Assembly (NCBI RefSeq): GCF_046244365.1
Contig: NZ_CP176395.1
Coordinates: forward strand, 4,216,001-4,280,000
Length of the DNA stretch: 64,000 nucleotides
Direction of reading: 5' to 3'
Source of the DNA: Paenibacillus_V sp046244365
GTDB lineage: Bacteria > Bacillota > Bacilli > Paenibacillales > NBRC-103111
Below are positions 18,268 to 26,394 of this stretch, piece after piece; position 1 is the stretch's first letter; each line of letters opens with the position of its first letter. Under the pieces are notes generated by a model. It did not search any database. It saw only the letters and a list, made by a program, of their open reading frames with translations, and was not told the DNA's origin. A program made the position numbers and the translations under genes.

Positions 18268-19077
18268 ATGCCGGAGCTTCCGGAAATGGAGACATACAAA
18301 CAGCAACTGATGCCCCGTGTGGCCGGAAAGACGATTACAGGATGTGAAGTTACTCGTCTCAAATCGGTCAATTGCTCACCGGATGCGTTCTGTTCTACGG
18401 TGATCGGGCGCAAAGTGGTTCGGATCGAAAGACGCGCGAAACAGCTTTTATTTTTGCTTGACGACGGGCATGTTTTACTGCTCCATCTGATGCTGGGCGG
18501 TGCTCTGTTCTGGGGGGCGCCGGAAGAGAAGCCTGACCGAACGGTTCAGGTTGCGCTTGCTTTCGGTCGAGAAACGCTGCATTTTATCGGCTTGCGTCTC
18601 GGATATTTGCATCTTTTATCTATAGAAGAAACTGAGAAGGAGCTAAACGGGCTTGGGCCGGAGCCGCTCGAACCTTCGTTTACCGAGCATGCATTCCGGC
18701 AATTGGCGTCTCGGAAGCGCGGCAGTCTGAAGGCCAGTCTGGTCGATCAGCATTTTATTGCAGGGATCGGGAACTGTTATTCCGATGAGGTGTGTTTTGC
18801 CGCGGGTCTCTTGCCTTCGCGCAAAATCGAAAAGCTGGACGAGGCGGAGGGCGGCCGGCTATATCGGTCCATCCAGACCGTTCTGCGCGAAGCGGCGGGA
18901 TATGGCGGATATATGGATATGCCCCTTTATGTTGGAGATAAGCTAACCGGCGGCTCGGACGCAAGATGCCGCGTGTACGACAGGGAAGGCGAACCGTGCG
19001 TGAGATGCGGAACGCCGATAGCACGGGCCGACGTCGGATCGCGCAAATCGTTCTGCTGTTCGCATTGTCAGCATTGA
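18268..19077 (+). CDS. Fpg/Nei-family DNA glycosylase
   Basis: 269 residues. The mature N-terminus PELPEME provides the catalytic Pro and Glu of the Fpg/Nei family. RRAKQLLF holds the beta-hairpin Lys. GIGNCYSDEVCF is the helix-two-turn-helix DNA-binding segment. The C-terminus is a zinc finger with CVRC and CCSHC-type cysteines. The enzyme excises oxidised bases and nicks the strand by beta/delta elimination. It differs enough from canonical MutM (HLMLGGALF in place of HLGMTG-like residues) that it may be a second, specialised family member. It is followed 30 bp later by endonuclease IV, forming a base-excision-repair pair. Confidence 0.85.
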   Translation: MPELPEMETYKQQLMPRVAGKTITGCEVTRLKSVNCSPDAFCSTVIGRKVVRIERRAKQLLFLLDDGHVLLLHLMLGGALFWGAPEEKPDRTVQVALAFGRETLHFIGLRLGYLHLLSIEETEKELNGLGPEPLEPSFTEHAFRQLASRKRGSLKASLVDQHFIAGIGNCYSDEVCFAAGLLPSRKIEKLDEAEGGRLYRSIQTVLREAAGYGGYMDMPLYVGDKLTGGSDARCRVYDREGEPCVRCGTPIARADVGSRKSFCCSHCQH

Positions 19078-19107
19078 TTCGATGGAGTTGCGAAGGAGGG
19101 GCTACAC

Positions 19108-19953
19108 ATGTATATCGGCAGCCATGTCAGTACGCGCGGAGGCTATGCGGAGGCGGCGAAAACGGCTTTGAAGATCGGCGCGAACGCATTTCAATATTTT
19201 CCGAAAAATCCGAGAAGCTTGACGGTCAAATCTTTCGATGCGCGCGATGCGGAAGCTTGCGCGTTCTTTTGCCGTGAGCATGGGCTGCTATCTATCGCGC
19301 ATTCCCCATATCCCACGAATCTAATGGCGGAAGACGAGCGGAGCGTTCAACTGACAGTGGCTTCGCTGCGAAACGATCTTGCGATTGCCGACCGCTGCGG
19401 CTCCGTTGGCGTTGTGGTACATTTTGGTAAGTGGAAATCGAATGACCCGTTACAAGGCTATAAAAATAGTATACAATGTCTTAATGAGGTGCTGGCCGGC
19501 TACGACGGGAACGCGCTGCTGCTTATCGAGAACCAGGCGGGTGAAGGAACGGTTGTCGGAACGACCTTGGAAGAAATGGTTTCCATACGCAAGCTTACTC
19601 AATACCCCGATAAGATAGGCTTTTGTTTGGATACTTGTCATGCGTTCGCGAGCGGCCTTTGGGCGGGGGACGATTGGACGGCGCTTGAGGAACGCGGCGC
19701 GGCGCTCGGTTATTTCGAACATTTGAAGGCTATCCATTTGAATGATTCGGTGTATGCCTATGGCGGCCGTCGCGATCGCCACGCGAATATCGGCAAAGGG
19801 TTTATCGGGGAGACGCACTTTCGGATACTGCTGCAGTCTGCATACATAAGGCGAATTCCCGTCGTTCTTGAAACGGAACCGGGAAGAGACCGAACGCACC
19901 GGGAAGAAATCGCCTATGTCAGGTCCATTGCCGGAACGGAGGATCCCGGATGA
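19108..19953 (+). CDS. nfo: Deoxyribonuclease IV (AP endonuclease)
   Basis: 281 residues, the usual length for Nfo. The TIM-barrel zinc ligands are visible: HSPYPTN, VVHFG, ENQAGEG, CLDTCHAFASG, HLNDS, RRDRHANIGKG and LETEPG. The enzyme cleaves 5' of abasic sites left by glycosylases such as the product of the preceding gene. The ATG at 19108 follows GAAGGAGG. It overlaps the next gene by 4 nt (ATGA), so the two are translationally coupled. Confidence 0.95.
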   Translation: MYIGSHVSTRGGYAEAAKTALKIGANAFQYFPKNPRSLTVKSFDARDAEACAFFCREHGLLSIAHSPYPTNLMAEDERSVQLTVASLRNDLAIADRCGSVGVVVHFGKWKSNDPLQGYKNSIQCLNEVLAGYDGNALLLIENQAGEGTVVGTTLEEMVSIRKLTQYPDKIGFCLDTCHAFASGLWAGDDWTALEERGAALGYFEHLKAIHLNDSVYAYGGRRDRHANIGKGFIGETHFRILLQSAYIRRIPVVLETEPGRDRTHREEIAYVRSIAGTEDPG

Positions 19954-20303
19954 TTCATGTATATCTTGACGATTTTCGCCCATGTCCGAAAGGTTTCGTC
20001 CATGCCGCCAACGCCGAAGAGTGCATTCTGCTTCTCGATGAATGCGATATCGATGTGCTTTCGCTCGATTACGATTTGGGATGGCATGCGCCGACCGGAC
20101 TCGATATCGTTCGTCATATGATCGCCCATTCCCGTTACGCGAAGACCATCTATTTGCATTCGTCCAGCGCGATCGGCAGGCAGAAAATGTATGAACTGCT
20201 TTACCTCCATAAGCCGGAGGCGGTTCAATTATTTATGCATGCCATGCCGCTGGAACTGCTGCGTCGGATAGCAGACGAGACTTCAAACAATAAGAGGGCG
20301 TAG
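19950..20303 (+). CDS. Cyclic-phosphate-processing receiver-like (cREC) protein
   Basis: 117 residues with YLDDFRPCPKG at the start and LSLDYDLGWHAPTG in the middle, the paired-Asp signature of the receiver-like cREC fold; HSSSAIGRQKM follows. These proteins are small stand-alone domains proposed to act on cyclic or nucleotide phosphates. Biochemistry is limited. The 4-nt overlap with nfo implies co-expression with base excision repair, which may be incidental. Confidence 0.75.
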   Translation: MIHVYLDDFRPCPKGFVHAANAEECILLLDECDIDVLSLDYDLGWHAPTGLDIVRHMIAHSRYAKTIYLHSSSAIGRQKMYELLYLHKPEAVQLFMHAMPLELLRRIADETSNNKRA

Positions 20304-20379
20304 GGACGAATGAGCCGGACGGCGGACTACTGCCGAGGCCCGGATTGATTTCGTGAAGCTGAGGGTGGAGGTTGCCGAG

Positions 20380-20850
20380 ATGACGGCGCAGTCGTTTTCC
20401 GCTGTTTTGCAAAGACCGGACATGGCGGGCTCATGGACGTATTTGACGGTGCCTTTTGCCGTGGAGGCCGTCTATGGCACGAAGTCGCGATTTCCTGTAA
20501 AAGGAACGATTAACGGACATCCGTTTCAAAGTTCTTTGATGCCGCAAGGGAACGATGTCCATATTCTGGTCGTCAATCAGACGATACGGGATGCCATAGG
20601 CGCTCATGCGGGTGACCGTGTGGACGTGATGCTGGAGCCGGATACGGTGAAGCGATCGGTCGAGGTGCCGGAGTCATTTCGCGAAGCGCTCGCAGGGGCG
20701 CCGGAAGCGAATGCGGTTTTTGAATCGTTCGCCTATTCCCATCAGAAGGAGTACGTGGACTGGATCAGCTCCGCCAAAAAGGAAGAAACCAAAGCGAACC
20801 GTATCGCCAAAGCGATCGTGATGCTGGCAAACAAAAAGAGATTGAAATGA
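20380..20850 (+). CDS. YdeI/OmdA-family protein with DUF1905 domain
   Basis: 156 residues from ATG 20380, chosen because GGTGGAGG lies 8 nt upstream; a GTG at 20353 has no ribosome site. The N-terminal half is DUF1905 (KGTINGHPFQSSLMPQG, then VDVMLEPD). The C-terminal half is the helical YdeI/OmdA 'bacteriocin-protection' motif (FESFAYSHQKEYVDWI, then KKEETKANRI, AIVML). The family is common in soil bacteria and its biochemical role is not established. Confidence 0.8.
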   Translation: MTAQSFSAVLQRPDMAGSWTYLTVPFAVEAVYGTKSRFPVKGTINGHPFQSSLMPQGNDVHILVVNQTIRDAIGAHAGDRVDVMLEPDTVKRSVEVPESFREALAGAPEANAVFESFAYSHQKEYVDWISSAKKEETKANRIAKAIVMLANKKRLK

Positions 20851-20888
20851 TCGGCTGGAGAAACAAACAAAACTAAAAACTAACGGTG

Positions 20889-21671
20889 ATGAACATGAAT
20901 TTGATTCAATTGACGGATATCAACTTTAAAAGGGAATCGCGCTCCATTTTGCGCGATGTGCAGTTTCGCATGCAGGAAGGCGAGCATTGGGTCATTCTGG
21001 GACGAAACGGCTCGGGTAAAACGACGATTTTGGAAATGATGAACGGCTATCATTTTCCTTCATCCGGACGCGTAGAAGTATTGGGTAACGAATACGGCAA
21101 ATGCGATATTCGCGAAGTGCGCAAACGGATCGGCTATATCAGCCAGTCCCTATTCGAGAAGCTGAACCTGGGTGATCCGGTTTGGGAAGTCGTCGCAACG
21201 GGAGAATACGGTTTTCTCCGTTTTTATCAAGAGATCGATCAGGCGGTTATCGATAAAGCGGTCGCCATGCTCGAAACCGTTCAGATGGCGCATGTCAAGG
21301 ATCAGCCGCTCGGCACGTTGTCCCAAGGAGAGCGCAAGAAGGTCATGCTGGCGCGCGCTCTGATGTCGAGTCCGGAAATTCTGATTATGGACGAGCCGTG
21401 TGCAGGGCTTGATCTGTACGAAAGAGAACGGCTGCTCGTAAATATCAACGCGCTTAGCAAGCAAAACATAAGCCTGGTGTACGTTACGCACCATATCGAG
21501 GAAATTATGCCGCTGTTCACGCATGTAGCGCTTTTGGAGCAAGGGGAAATGATCGCTTCCGGAGAGAAAATGGAGGTGCTCCACGCGGAAAATCTGCAAA
21601 GAGCCTACCAAGTTCCTCTTGCCGTCGAATGGTTCCAGGATCGTCCTTGGATTAAAGTGTTGCCGGAATAG
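20889..21671 (+). CDS. ABC transporter ATP-binding protein (YlmA-like)
   Basis: 260 residues with Walker A GRNGSGKTT, signature LSQGERKKV, Walker B ILIMDEPCAGLD and the switch His in VTHH. No permease gene is adjacent, as for B. subtilis YlmA, so it may act with a distant permease or in a non-transport role. Starts at 20889 and 20895 (both ATG) are possible; neither has a strong ribosome site. Confidence 0.85.
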   Translation: MNMNLIQLTDINFKRESRSILRDVQFRMQEGEHWVILGRNGSGKTTILEMMNGYHFPSSGRVEVLGNEYGKCDIREVRKRIGYISQSLFEKLNLGDPVWEVVATGEYGFLRFYQEIDQAVIDKAVAMLETVQMAHVKDQPLGTLSQGERKKVMLARALMSSPEILIMDEPCAGLDLYERERLLVNINALSKQNISLVYVTHHIEEIMPLFTHVALLEQGEMIASGEKMEVLHAENLQRAYQVPLAVEWFQDRPWIKVLPE

Positions 21672-21749
21672 GGCGATTCGATCAGGCCTATTGCAACGAT
21701 TGCTTCTTTTTGCTATCATAAGGCTAATTTACAATTCGTTTCATAATGA

Positions 21750-22080
21750 AAGCCATTGACGAGGAAGAGTATGTGAAAGTCCGGAGCTTCAGAGAGTCGG
21801 CGGTTGCTGCGAGCCGACGTTCCGTTTTTACAGAAAATCACCTCTGAGGCGTAATCCGAATCCGTTCGATCGGCAGCCTTGCTGTCGACTAGCCGGACAT
21901 GACGACTTTCGCATAAAGCGTCGTGCGAGTAGGTGTTACCGGAACTCCACCGTTACAGGGAGCGGCATATGATGGTATGCCAGTAAGCGCCGGTTAAGCC
22001 TGTACTCAAGCATGCAGCCGGAACTAGGGTGGTAACGCGAGAATCTCTCGTCCCTTTTGGGGACGGGAGTTTTTTATTTT
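21750..22080 (+). promoter_or_regulatory. T-box riboswitch, probably isoleucine-specific
   Basis: Typical elements occur in order: GAGGAAGAGTA and AGAGAG of stem I, the apical TGCTGCGAGCCGA region, a candidate specifier ATC (21837-21839, in GAAAATCACCTCTGAGG), and the conserved T-box AGGGTGGTAACGCG (22026-22039). A terminator hairpin (22045-22069) followed by TTTTTTATTTTT comes next. Uncharged tRNA-Ile binding would favour the antiterminator and turn on ilvA. The specifier assignment is by eye and by the downstream gene. Confidence 0.88.
22045..22080 (+). terminator. T-box regulated terminator
   Basis: CTCTCGTCCC and GGGACGGGAG form the stem around TTTTG, with a run of T after it. It competes with the T-box antiterminator that uses the AGGGTGGTAACGCG strand. 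Confidence 0.85.
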
Positions 22081-22165
22081 TCTCTGCGATATTCATCGAA
22101 AGTATTGAAAACGAACGGTAAATTAGGCGTAATACCGTAATGTCATTTTATTAAAGTAAGGGCTG

Positions 22166-23155
22166 GTGGTTTTCGATGGGGATTACCAAGTAAACGTTCA
22201 ACAAATTGTGCAGGCTAGAAACCGGTTGAGGCCGGTCGTGCATCAAACGCCTCTGCAGCATTCCACTACATTCAGCGCAATGACCGGTACCGAGATTTAT
22301 ATGAAGCTGGAAAGTCTGCAAAAAACGGGCGCCTTCAAGCTGCGCGGGGCTTATAACAAAATAGCCCTGCTTCCCGAAGCGGAGCGCCGGCTCGGCGTCG
22401 TTACGGCTTCGGCGGGAAATCATGCGCAAGGCGTGGCCTGTGCGGCGTCTGCGTTCGGTGTTCCGGCTACCGTATTCATGCCTGTATCGGCGCCTCAGAG
22501 CAAACGGCTGGCTACGGAAAACTACGGATCGCAAGTGATGCTCGTAGGCAGCAATTACGACGAAGCCTACGCGGCCGCTCGCAGTTACGCAAAAGAGACA
22601 GGAGCTGCCTTCGTTCACGCGTTTGACGATCCGGATGTTATTGCAGGCCAAGGCACCATCGGTCTTGACATTATGGATGAGCTTCCGGATGCCGAAACGA
22701 TAGTCGTGCCGATCGGGGGCGGCGGTCTGATCAGCGGTGTCGCTCTTGCGGCGAAGACGATCAATCCGTCCATTCGCATCATCGGCGTGCAGCCGGAAAA
22801 ATCGAATGCGATGGCGCTGTCTTATCATAACAAGCAGTTGATACCGATTGAGTCTCCTGCCTCTATTGCTGACGGATTGAACGTAAAACGGCCTGGCAAT
22901 ATTCCGTTTTCCATGATCAGACGCTTGGTGGATGAAGTGGTAACCGTTCCGGAAGAGGCGATTATGCATGCGATGCTGCTTTATTTGGAGCGCGCAAAGC
23001 AGTTGGTCGAAGGCGCCGGCGCAGTTTCATTGGCAGCGATTCTCGGCGGTTTCGTAGACGTCAGAGGGAAACGGACGGTAGCAATCGTGAGCGGCGGGAA
23101 CGTCGATCTGACGAGGATCGGAGCGTTGGCTCAGCTTCAGGCGAATCATAAGTAG
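22166..23155 (+). CDS. ilvA: Threonine deaminase (threonine ammonia-lyase), no regulatory domain
   Basis: 329 residues, PLP fold type II. TGAFKLRGAYNKI carries the Schiff-base Lys, ASAGNHAQGVA is the substrate loop, and GGGGLISGVA binds the cofactor phosphate. It converts threonine to 2-oxobutanoate, the first step to isoleucine. The protein ends after the catalytic domain and lacks the C-terminal ACT-like allosteric domain of the ~420-residue Bacillus IlvA, resembling TdcB-type enzymes in length. The Ile T-box upstream argues for a biosynthetic role with transcriptional rather than allosteric control. The start is GTG 22166. Confidence 0.88.
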   Translation: MVFDGDYQVNVQQIVQARNRLRPVVHQTPLQHSTTFSAMTGTEIYMKLESLQKTGAFKLRGAYNKIALLPEAERRLGVVTASAGNHAQGVACAASAFGVPATVFMPVSAPQSKRLATENYGSQVMLVGSNYDEAYAAARSYAKETGAAFVHAFDDPDVIAGQGTIGLDIMDELPDAETIVVPIGGGGLISGVALAAKTINPSIRIIGVQPEKSNAMALSYHNKQLIPIESPASIADGLNVKRPGNIPFSMIRRLVDEVVTVPEEAIMHAMLLYLERAKQLVEGAGAVSLAAILGGFVDVRGKRTVAIVSGGNVDLTRIGALAQLQANHK

Positions 23156-23283
23156 TCTCGCTTCAAATAAATGTAATGACATTAATGATAAATGAGATTA
23201 AATAAAAAACGGTGGATTTTTACGGAGGACTGTCCTATAATCCGGTTTGAAAATGTTGGAAATGCGGAGGAGGGACATGACGA

Positions 23284-24933
23284 GTGAACGAAGTGGTTTC
23301 GAAGCTCACTTCCGGCGATTTGCTTGCCGGGCGGTATCTCGTCGTTTCGAAGATCGGAGTGGGAGGGATGGGCAGCGTCTATTTGGCGGAGGATGCGAAG
23401 CTTCCGGGCAAAAGATGGGCGGTCAAGGAATCGCTGCGGCACGCGCGGGACCCGAGAGGTTTTGCGGATGAAGCGGAGGTCCTCGCCAGGCTGGAACATC
23501 CGTTCATTCCGAAGCTCGTCGATTTTTATCCGCCTGATGATGAAGGCTACAGCTATTTGATCATGGACTACGTGAGGGGCAAGACGCTGGATACGCTTTT
23601 TGCGGAGAATAGGCGCGAGCTTGCCGTCGCAAGAGTCGTCAAGTACGCCGTACAGCTTTGCGAGCTGTTCGATTACTTGCACGCTTTCGTGCCGAAGCCG
23701 ATCATCTATCGCGATCTTAAACCTGCCAATGTCATGATCGACGAGCAAGATAACGTGAGACTGATCGATTTCGGCGTTGCCCGCCATTACTCGTCCGACA
23801 GGCTGGCCGATACGGTTCAATTGGGGACGGTCGGGTTTGCCGCTCCGGAACAATTTCGGGGCTTGCAAACGGATGCGCGCACCGATTTGTATACGCTGGG
23901 CTCCAGCATGTTTTATTTACTGAGCGGAGGGAAGTGCTACTCCGGCGATCCGGCCATGTGGCGGCAAATGCGTCGTGATGTGCCGGAGTGGCTGTCATCC
24001 ATTGTCCGTAGGCTGCTTAGCGTTAAGCCCGAAGACCGCTATCAAACGGCGGGCCAACTCAAGCAAGCGCTGGAGTGCGGAGCGGATGGCAAGGAGGATG
24101 GCATTCAACGTGACCTTTCGCCCCCGTCTCCGCGTTCCTTTGAAAGAAAGCTAGTCGTCGTAGGGGGCTTATATGCTGGCGCCGGCGCAACCTTTGTTGC
24201 CAAGGCTATTGCACGAGCGCTGCATCATGCCGGAGTTCCGCATGCTTTTGTCGAGGCTGGAGTCGGCGAAGGTGAGTTGTACTCTGCTCTGGCATTGCAC
24301 ACGGAAGGCGAGTTAGCTTTTTCGAGTACGTCATTCACGGATAAAGGCGCGGAAACGAATGCCGCTGCGGCCGGGAGGCGCTCGTCGATTCGCCGGATTG
24401 ACGGTATGACGGAGTGGGTTGCCATTCCGCCGGGGGCAGCTTCCGAGTGGACGTCCGAGTCGTGTTTGAGGCTCCTCGTTTCGCTCTCCCAACCGATCGT
24501 CATTGTCGACGTTTCCAGTTATTGGACGCATGAAGCCGTTGCGGAGTTGTGCGCGCAAGCTCATGAAATCGTAGTGGTAGTCGGACCGAATCCTTCGAAA
24601 TGGGATGGGCGAACTGCACGATCCAATCTCGAGCTGCTTGGCTCGATGAGCCGGAGTGGAAAAGGTGCATCGATGATCGCGAACCGCGATGTTCCTACGG
24701 ATTTTCGCGGCGAATGGCTTTCGTCCCTTCCTCAGAAGCCATTATGCTTATTTCCCGAGCTGCCTAGCGCAAGCGTGCTGGAAGCCGAATGGCGAGGGAG
24801 AATGATTTTTGACGACCCAGCTATTCGAGTTCGGCTGGATGGACTGCTGAAGCCCTTTTTATCGAGGCTCCTACCGGCGAATGAACCTCGGTTTCAGAGA
24901 AAACGTAATATTTTGACCCGTTGGTTTGGGTGA
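23284..24933 (+). CDS. Ser/Thr protein kinase fused to a degenerate P-loop domain, Tad-locus associated
   Basis: 549 residues. The Hanks-type kinase domain (about 15-270) has the glycine loop GVGGMGSVY, ATP Lys in WAVKE, catalytic loop YRDLKPANVM (Tyr replaces His of HRD), DFG at 162-164 and APEQ. From about residue 285 it continues with LVVVGGLYAGAGATFVAKAIA, which looks like a MinD/CpaE-type P-loop in which the catalytic lysines are missing, so ATP hydrolysis there is doubtful. No PASTA or membrane segment is seen. It precedes the CpaE-like gene, and a kinase that phosphorylates Tad components is inferred. The start GTG follows GGAGGAGGG. Confidence 0.82.
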   Translation: MNEVVSKLTSGDLLAGRYLVVSKIGVGGMGSVYLAEDAKLPGKRWAVKESLRHARDPRGFADEAEVLARLEHPFIPKLVDFYPPDDEGYSYLIMDYVRGKTLDTLFAENRRELAVARVVKYAVQLCELFDYLHAFVPKPIIYRDLKPANVMIDEQDNVRLIDFGVARHYSSDRLADTVQLGTVGFAAPEQFRGLQTDARTDLYTLGSSMFYLLSGGKCYSGDPAMWRQMRRDVPEWLSSIVRRLLSVKPEDRYQTAGQLKQALECGADGKEDGIQRDLSPPSPRSFERKLVVVGGLYAGAGATFVAKAIARALHHAGVPHAFVEAGVGEGELYSALALHTEGELAFSSTSFTDKGAETNAAAAGRRSSIRRIDGMTEWVAIPPGAASEWTSESCLRLLVSLSQPIVIVDVSSYWTHEAVAELCAQAHEIVVVVGPNPSKWDGRTARSNLELLGSMSRSGKGASMIANRDVPTDFRGEWLSSLPQKPLCLFPELPSASVLEAEWRGRMIFDDPAIRVRLDGLLKPFLSRLLPANEPRFQRKRNILTRWFG

Positions 24934-24967
24934 GAAGGTCCTATTCGACAAAAACTTGAAAAAAAAG

Positions 24968-24995
24968 TTGTTTTTGCCGGCGATGATGATATAAT
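24968..24995 (+). promoter_or_regulatory. Sigma-A type promoter for the Tad operon
   Basis: TTGTTT (24968-24973), a 16-bp spacer and TATAAT (24990-24995) match the housekeeping consensus. It lies after the kinase gene and ahead of the cpaE-cpaF-tadB-tadC run. Confidence 0.65.
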
Positions 24996-25105
24996 AAAGG
25001 GCAAATATGGAAATAAACGCGGAAGCACCGCTAACCGGATCTTGGGATCCATGGTTGGCGCGTGCTTTTTTTGTTTGTTTTCATTGGATTCAAGGAGGTG
25101 CTGTT

Positions 25106-25204
25106 GTGAGTGGCGCGCAGCTGGAGCGAATCGCCGCCGCTGCGGCGATCGCCGGCGTCGTGATGGTCGTTTGCGGTTTGATGCAGGTATTCGGCTGGTT
25201 ATAA
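25106..25204 (+). CDS. Small single-span membrane peptide in Tad operon
   Basis: 32 residues starting at GTG 25106, preceded by CAAGGAGGTG (a near-perfect ribosome site). The sequence is an Ala/Val-rich helix (ERIAAAAAIAGVVMVVCGLMQVFGWL) typical of a single membrane span. It sits where many Tad loci encode CpaB (SAF domain), but nothing of CpaB is recognisable. The in-frame extension up to 25007 lacks a ribosome site. Confidence 0.55.
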   Translation: MSGAQLERIAAAAAIAGVVMVVCGLMQVFGWL

Positions 25205-25248
25205 TTGGGGATTGTTTGGGGGAAATCCGTGGCGGAGGGGGGAGAAGG

Positions 25249-26394
25249 TTGGAGAAGATTGTGTTATGCGTACTGGAAGAGGATTCAAAATTTTTGGAAT
25301 CGATCTCCCGGTATTTGAGAGATTCTACCCATGGCGATAAATTAATTCTTAAAAGTTTTACACGGCCGGAAGGGGTGGAAGAGCTTTTGCGGAGTTCGGC
25401 ACATACGGACTTGCTGCTCGCAAAGCCCGTTCATTTGCTGGCCTTGGAGGTGCCCGCGGAAGTTATGCCGGTCGGACTCATTGGCGATGAGAGCGATTAT
25501 GCCGTTATGGAGGAAGGCGGACTGTGGGTAAACAAGTACCAGCCGCTGGATCGGATGTTTGCCACTCTTATGGCGAATGCCATGGAACGCAATAGACGAC
25601 ATGGAGCCGTTCGCGATGAACGGAGAGAAGGTGCCCGAGTCATTTCTGTATATTCGGCCGTAGGCGGGAACGGCAAAACGACCGTTGCGGCTAATCTCGC
25701 AAAACTGCACGCGTTTCGTAACCGGAGAACGTTTTATCTCAATTTGCAACTGTTGCAATCTCCATCGTTGTTTGGCGAGGGCCTTGCGGCGGACGGACAA
25801 TCCTTTTCCAAGTGGTTATATTTCGTCCAATCGGGCAAACGGCAATTAGCATCGAAACTTTCAGAGCTTGCCGGCAACAACCCAGAGCTGAAAGTAAGCT
25901 TCTTCGAGCCTGTTCGCAAATTGGAGGAAATGGAACAACTCACCTACGAAGTTACCCGGCGGCTTGTGAGAGCCATGCGTGACAGCGGACTTTATGACGA
26001 ATTGATTGTGGACCTGGATGCCGCCTTAAGCGAACGGGAGCAAGGTGCCATTTCGGTGAGCGATGAGATCGTTTGGGTCTTTACGGACGATATTCAGTCC
26101 TTATCCAAGACGCAAGTCTTTTATGAAGAGTGGCTAGCTAGGATTTCGCGTTTAGAAGATGTGCGGATTCCTCCCGTTACATTCATCATGAATAAATACA
26201 CAGGGACAGCTTCGCTAAACCCGGCGGATTTCGGGATTCAGTCGCACGTCAAGCTGCCGTATATTCCCGAGTGGAAGTCGGTGCGTTCACCCGGACGGCT
26301 GCTGGAGGATGCGGTGTTTCAGGAGCATCTCATTCGCGCGCTAGGACTTGGCGGCTATGAAGGCGGTGATGGAGGTGATACAGGCTCCGGATGA
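25249..26394 (+). CDS. cpaE: CpaE-like ATPase of Tad pilus
   Basis: 381 residues from TTG 25249 (GGAGGGGGGAGAAGG upstream); the frame upstream is a GC-rich run of Arg/Cys that does not look coded. An N-terminal receiver-like domain is followed by a MinD/ParA-type ATPase with VYSAVGGNGKTTVAANLA (deviant Walker A, about residue 145) and LIVDLDAALS (Walker B). CpaE proteins localise the Tad machinery at the pole or division plane. It overlaps cpaF by about 20-40 nt. Confidence 0.82.
   Translation: MEKIVLCVLEEDSKFLESISRYLRDSTHGDKLILKSFTRPEGVEELLRSSAHTDLLLAKPVHLLALEVPAEVMPVGLIGDESDYAVMEEGGLWVNKYQPLDRMFATLMANAMERNRRHGAVRDERREGARVISVYSAVGGNGKTTVAANLAKLHAFRNRRTFYLNLQLLQSPSLFGEGLAADGQSFSKWLYFVQSGKRQLASKLSELAGNNPELKVSFFEPVRKLEEMEQLTYEVTRRLVRAMRDSGLYDELIVDLDAALSEREQGAISVSDEIVWVFTDDIQSLSKTQVFYEEWLARISRLEDVRIPPVTFIMNKYTGTASLNPADFGIQSHVKLPYIPEWKSVRSPGRLLEDAVFQEHLIRALGLGGYEGGDGGDTGSG

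Noticed and set aside
25007..25105. Longer version of the small Tad-locus peptide
   Set aside because: No ribosome site before 25007; a near-perfect one precedes GTG 25106.
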